Origin: Prochloron sp. SulCav_FS08_3_32_3330
GTDB taxonomy: Bacteria > Cyanobacteriota > Cyanobacteriia > Cyanobacteriales > DYNF01
Length of the DNA stretch: 48,025 nt
Assembly: GCA_020721205.1 (NCBI GenBank)
Contig: DYNF01000019.1
Span: 1 to 48,025 of the forward strand
Reading direction: 5' to 3'
Position numbers and translations under genes: made by a program. This document shows positions 44,833 to 48,025 of this stretch, in pieces; the first letter of the stretch is position 1, and every line of letters begins with the position of its first letter. The notes beneath the pieces were generated by a model. That model ran no database searches, was not told the origin of the DNA, and was given only the letters and a program-made list of their open reading frames with translations.

Positions 44833-45102
44833 TTGACTTACGCCACTTTACTCGCTGTTACTTCTAGCATTCCCGCTACTTTAGAATGGAGTCCCAAAGT
44901 TGCACTGGTGATGATCATTTGTAATATTCTTGCGATCGCCATTGGTAAATATTCCATTCAAAAACCCAGCGAAGGACCAGCTATGCCTTCTCCAGCCATG
45001 TTTGGTGGTTTTGGACTTCCCGCCGTTTTAGGCACCACTTGTTTTGGTCATATTCTCGGTGCGGGTGTAATTTTAGGACTTGCCAGTATGGGCGCTTTAT
45101 AA
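44833..45102 (+). CDS. psaK: Photosystem I subunit PsaK
   Basis: 89 residues starting at a TTG codon; AGGAG lies 7 bases upstream at 44821-44825 and no ATG or GTG is in the proper place. The sequence TYATLLAVTSSIPATLEWSP and the transmembrane segments (about 16-36 and 62-87), with the loop PSEGPAMPSPAMFGGFG, are characteristic of PsaK, a two-helix outer subunit of photosystem I at the thylakoid membrane. Its start resembles the PsaK2-type (high-light) proteins. Monocistronic; candidate HLR1 upstream. Confidence 0.95.
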   Translation: MTYATLLAVTSSIPATLEWSPKVALVMIICNILAIAIGKYSIQKPSEGPAMPSPAMFGGFGLPAVLGTTCFGHILGAGVILGLASMGAL

Positions 45103-45191
45103 TTCTAATAATTTAATAATTAGAAGATAAATCAAACTGTTAAAATTAGATTTTTCTTACTTTAGCAGTTTCTTTTTTTTGTTATTAACCA

Positions 45192-45231
45192 GTAGAGACT
45201 TATTCCACAATTGATCAGATTAAGTCTCTAC
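45192..45231. terminator. Inverted repeat between convergent psaK and the diguanylate cyclase
   Basis: GTAGAGACTTA pairs with TAAGTCTCTAC over an 18-base loop. It belongs to the GTAGAGAC palindrome group. It could end either gene; a poly-T stretch TTTCTTTTTTTTG (45169-45181) precedes it. Confidence 0.5.
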
Positions 45232-45239
45232 ATTAGAAT

Positions 45240-46190
45240 TTAATCTTTATCTATAATAACACGATTACGTCCTTGAGCTTTAGCTTGATATAAAGCCCGA
45301 TCCGCCCTTTTTAAAATATCTTCTATTTTCTCATCTCCTTGGTGATAAATACTAATCCCAATACTAACAGTAATTTTTACAAAAAAATCTTGAATATATA
45401 CAGAAATTTGTTCAATATTTTGCCTAATTCTTTCCGCCACATATTGGGCTTGATTTGTACAAGTTTCGGGCAATAAAATGGCAAATTCTTCCCCACCTAA
45501 ACGTCCAAAAATATCTACATTTCTTAAACAATGAATAGTAGTTTCAGTCATTTTTTTTAAAACTTGATCACCAATACTATGACCATAACTATCATTTACT
45601 GTTTTAAAATAATCCAGATCTAACATTAAAAGAGAAAATTCTTGACCATAACGCTGAGATCTTTGTAATTCTTTATTTGCTAAATCCAAAAAATAACGAC
45701 GATTAGCTATTTCCGTTAAAGAATCAATAGTCGCTAGTTTTTCTAATTTTTGCGTCAATTTTTGTTGTTCTTCTAAAGCTTCTTTCAGTTGATCTCTTGT
45801 CATTTTTAACTCTAAATGTGTGCGCACTCTAGCAAATAATTCAGGTAAATTAAAAGGTTTAGTAATATAATCCGCCGCCCCCGCATCAAAAGCTTGAATT
45901 AAATGACTTGTTTCATGACTTGCTGTGAGAAAAATAATCGGAATTTCAAGAAATTTCGGATTACTTTTTAAAATTTTACACACTTCAATTCCTGTAATTT
46001 TTGGCATAAATAAATCCATCAAAATTAGATCAGGAATTTCTTTTTCTATCATTGAAAAAGCTTCCTCTCCATTAAAGGCACAAAGTACCTTATATTGTTC
46101 AATCTTAAGTAATTCTTCTAAAAAATAGAGATTTTCCTGTAAGTCATCAACAACTAAAATTACAGCCTTTTGATCTGACGATGATTTCAT
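45240..46190 (-). CDS. Response regulator-diguanylate cyclase (REC-GGDEF)
   Basis: 316 residues. The receiver domain (~8-122) has Asp15/Asp16, phospho-acceptor Asp59 (LILMDLFMPK) and Lys111 (DYITKPF). After a coiled-coil linker (~125-152), the GGDEF domain (~153-315) has DSLTEIANRRYF and the active motif GGEEF (232-236), with the inhibitory I-site RxxD (223-226) five residues before it. It should make cyclic-di-GMP when phosphorylated and be product-inhibited. The architecture is that of PleD-like/WspR-like proteins. The kinase is not adjacent (the kinase at 43096-44433 is a candidate only by proximity). Confidence 0.94.
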   Translation of the reverse strand: MKSSSDQKAVILVVDDLQENLYFLEELLKIEQYKVLCAFNGEEAFSMIEKEIPDLILMDLFMPKITGIEVCKILKSNPKFLEIPIIFLTASHETSHLIQAFDAGAADYITKPFNLPELFARVRTHLELKMTRDQLKEALEEQQKLTQKLEKLATIDSLTEIANRRYFLDLANKELQRSQRYGQEFSLLMLDLDYFKTVNDSYGHSIGDQVLKKMTETTIHCLRNVDIFGRLGGEEFAILLPETCTNQAQYVAERIRQNIEQISVYIQDFFVKITVSIGISIYHQGDEKIEDILKRADRALYQAKAQGRNRVIIDKD

Positions 46191-46354
46191 TATTTTCCAA
46201 ATCCAATTTATATAAATAACTTTTTAGTTAAGCCTTCATAAACATACCATAATCTACTTTTAATTATACTCTAAACACAGACAATTTGAGAATAAAAGAA
46301 ACTAGCTAAAATAGGAAAAATCCTGTTTTAATAGCAATCAAGTATTAATTACTA

Positions 46355-46825
46355 TTAATTTAATAAAATCCATTGAGAAAAAGTAGCACCTTGACCACAA
46401 TATTGATTATTTTCATCAATTAAATTCCAGAGAGTAAAATCATTAATTTGATATCTTTTTCCTGTTTTAGAAATACGAATACCTTGAAAATTCTCTAAGA
46501 AACCTTTTAGATTAGTTTCTTCTAAAATTTTTTGACGTTCTTCTCTTAAGATTATTTCAGCAGATAAACGGGAAGGCATTGTCGTTAATTCATCCCAATT
46601 TCTTTCCCATAATTGTAATCCAATTTTATTGCCATAATTATAAATAGGATCGGATTCAATCCCATGAGAAAAAACCGTAAAAGGGGCAAAAAACAATCTT
46701 TTTGCCTGTTCTTCGAGCGATAAGTCCCGATCAATTAATTCTTTTTTTAATAATTTTTGATAACTATTAAGTAAAACTTGCGTCCAATTAATAATTTCTA
46801 AATTTTGCCAAATTTCTTGATTCAT
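46355..46825 (-). CDS. MEKHLA-domain protein
   Basis: 156 residues forming a single MEKHLA domain, a PAS-related ligand-binding fold. The features are the N-terminal helix (NWTQVLLNSYQKLLKKEL), FFAPFTVFSHGIESDPIYNY, GLQLWERNWDELTTMPSRLS and the closing strand GQGATFSQWILL. In plants the domain is attached to HD-ZIP III factors; in cyanobacteria it is free-standing and its function is unknown. It is a lone gene between divergent neighbours. Confidence 0.88.
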   Translation of the reverse strand: MNQEIWQNLEIINWTQVLLNSYQKLLKKELIDRDLSLEEQAKRLFFAPFTVFSHGIESDPIYNYGNKIGLQLWERNWDELTTMPSRLSAEIILREERQKILEETNLKGFLENFQGIRISKTGKRYQINDFTLWNLIDENNQYCGQGATFSQWILLN

Positions 46826-47016
46826 TTTATTTTAATTAATTTACTTTTATTAATGTTTGTGTTATAATCAGTTATTCAAAGCCTCTCTTTATAATTGTTA
46901 ATGATCAAAAATAAAACTTGATCACTAAACTTAGATAATAATTAAGTTTGACTACATACATTTTACATTTAATTTCGACTATTTTAGCTATTCAAAAATT
47001 AAAAAATCATAAAATT

Positions 47017-47862
47017 ATGAACATTATTATTATTGGCTGTGGTTATGTGGGAGTTGCGATCGCTGAAAAATGGAAAAAAGAAAGTCATTTTGTCACAGCA
47101 ACTACTACCACCCCTGACAGAATAGCAGAACTTGAACAAATTGCCAACCAAGGTATTATCTTAAAAGGGGATAATTTAGAAGCCTTAAAAACAGCAATTA
47201 AAGATCAAGAAATAATTTTATTAATGATCAGTCCCGGAAAGGATAGAAGTCTGGAAACTTATCAAAAAACCTATTTAGAAACAGCACAAAATTTAGTCAA
47301 AGCTGTTAAAAATTCCCCTACAGTGAAACAAATTATTTATACCAGTAGTTATGGGATTATTGGGGATCACAAAGGTAATTGGATAGAGGAAAATATCGAA
47401 ATTAAACCGAGTAGTGAAAGAAATAAAATTTTAGCAGATACTGAACAAATATTATTAAGTTTAAATGGAAAAACGAACTTTAATAATAGCTTAAAAGTTT
47501 GTATTTTAAGATTAGCAGGAATTTACGGAAAAAATCGAGAATTGTTAAAATATTTTCAATCTTGGGCGGGTACAACGAGAGAAACAGATGGAGAAGAATA
47601 TAGTAATTGGATCCACCTTGAGGATATTGTTAACGCTTTAGAATTAATCCGATTGAAACAATTAGAAGGAATGTATCATTTAGGCAATGATTTTCCCTTG
47701 AAAAAAAAGGTTTTATTTGATCAAATGTGTGAAAAACATGGGTTAGTAAAAGTTAATTGGTCATCTCCTTCTACTATTCCTTATCCCCATAATTTACGCT
47801 TATCAAATAAAAAAATTAAAGCCGAAGGTTTAGTCTTAAAATATCCTCAAACTATGGTTTAA
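47017..47862 (+). CDS. NAD(P)-dependent epimerase/dehydratase-like protein
   Basis: 281 residues from the ATG at 47017 (MNIIIIGCGYVGVAIAEKW); the open frame begins 23 codons earlier but without family similarity. The Rossmann motif IIGCGYVGVAIA is at the very start, followed by ILLMISPGKDRSLETYQKTY, IIYTSSYGIIGDH and LRLAGIYGKNREL, with HLEDIVNAL near the end. This is the atypical/extended SDR (YeeZ-like) pattern; the classical YxxxK is not evident. Substrate unknown. Confidence 0.85.
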   Translation: MNIIIIGCGYVGVAIAEKWKKESHFVTATTTTPDRIAELEQIANQGIILKGDNLEALKTAIKDQEIILLMISPGKDRSLETYQKTYLETAQNLVKAVKNSPTVKQIIYTSSYGIIGDHKGNWIEENIEIKPSSERNKILADTEQILLSLNGKTNFNNSLKVCILRLAGIYGKNRELLKYFQSWAGTTRETDGEEYSNWIHLEDIVNALELIRLKQLEGMYHLGNDFPLKKKVLFDQMCEKHGLVKVNWSSPSTIPYPHNLRLSNKKIKAEGLVLKYPQTMV

Positions 47863-47871
47863 TTAGTCAAT

Positions 47872-48025
47872 AAAATATATCGGTTCGTTGTTGCGCTTCA
47901 GCACTAAAATATATCGGTTCGTTGTTGCACTTCAGTGCTAAAATATATCGGTTTGTTGTTGCGCTTCAGCGCTAAAATATATCGGTTTGTTGTTGCGCTT
48001 CAGCGCTAAAATATATCGGTTTGTT
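47872..48025. repeat. 34-bp tandem repeat, continuing past the window
   Basis: Four full units (47872, 47906, 47940, 47974) plus 18 bases of a fifth. Each begins AAAATATATCGGTT and contains a small hairpin, GCGCTTCAGCGC. Unit 2 has GCACTTCAGTGC, which keeps pairing. No spacers, so it is not CRISPR. The right end is outside the window. Confidence 0.9.

Noticed and set aside
47872-48025. CRISPR array
   Set aside because: The repeats are directly adjacent 34-mers with no spacers.

Overview
This window is cyanobacterial chromosomal DNA of low G+C content. The evidence is petH (ferredoxin-NADP reductase with an N-terminal phycobilisome-linker-like domain), psaK, prk with the thioredoxin-regulated cysteines, fraC/fraD-like genes, xisH/xisI, and many HIP1 octamers (GCGATCGC). 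The base composition and gene set suggest a Geminocystis/Cyanobacterium-type organism, but that is inference; no rRNA or other marker is present. I see no tRNA, rRNA, intact insertion sequence, CRISPR array or prophage.

Layout. 1-5.1 kb: the 3' part of a large secreted exoprotein ending in a CHAT (caspase-like) domain, and its TpsB outer-membrane transporter, separated by a miniature inverted-repeat element. 5.2-7.1 kb: a methyltransferase, a VOC protein and an A-type Fe-S carrier. 7.2-8.4 kb: a small secreted-protein gene broken by an IS200/IS605-like non-autonomous element, then an orphan antitoxin-like gene. 8.4-14.5 kb (minus strand): pyrG, a two-domain cell-wall hydrolase and a glucan phosphorylase; a single CRISPR-repeat-like 37-mer inside a larger inverted repeat lies upstream of pyrG. 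14.6-18.0 kb: a DUF433 antitoxin with a vestigial toxin start, small membrane and secreted proteins, and a fraC-fraD-like pair. 18.2-24.4 kb (plus strand): two tandem flotillins, xisH-xisI, and a DUF2157/GDYXXLXY pair. 24.9-32.7 kb: a FAD oxidoreductase, then minus-strand genes for a MidA-type methyltransferase, a DUF4330 protein, a membrane protein, a glutathionyl-hydroquinone-reductase-like GST, an Uma2 protein with a coiled-coil tail, and prk. 33.1-35.2 kb: a toxin-antitoxin pair, its toxin cut by an IS200/IS605-type end, lying between two copies of a 25-bp sequence in the petH leader, then petH. 35.4-41.3 kb: a PotA-like ATPase, hypothetical genes, a Ser/Thr kinase, rimI and cysE. 41.4-45.1 kb: a near-identical tandem duplication of an Uma2 gene, a sensor kinase and psaK (TTG start). 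45.2-48.0 kb: a response-regulator diguanylate cyclase, a MEKHLA protein, an NAD-dependent epimerase-like gene, and a 34-bp tandem repeat running off the window.

The intergenic DNA is unusually rich in small palindromic mobile elements. At least two TIR families are present (AAGTAGGTG... and AGGGCGTTTTCATTC...), plus IS200/IS605-type ends. Several stems differ between copies by paired, compensating changes, which suggests the hairpins themselves are maintained. Three toxin-antitoxin-like loci are all damaged or incomplete. The most promising leads are the CHAT-ended two-partner-secretion protein, the flotillin pair with its extra C-terminal domain next to xisHI, the solo CRISPR-like repeat, and the petH leader duplication around a broken toxin-antitoxin module.
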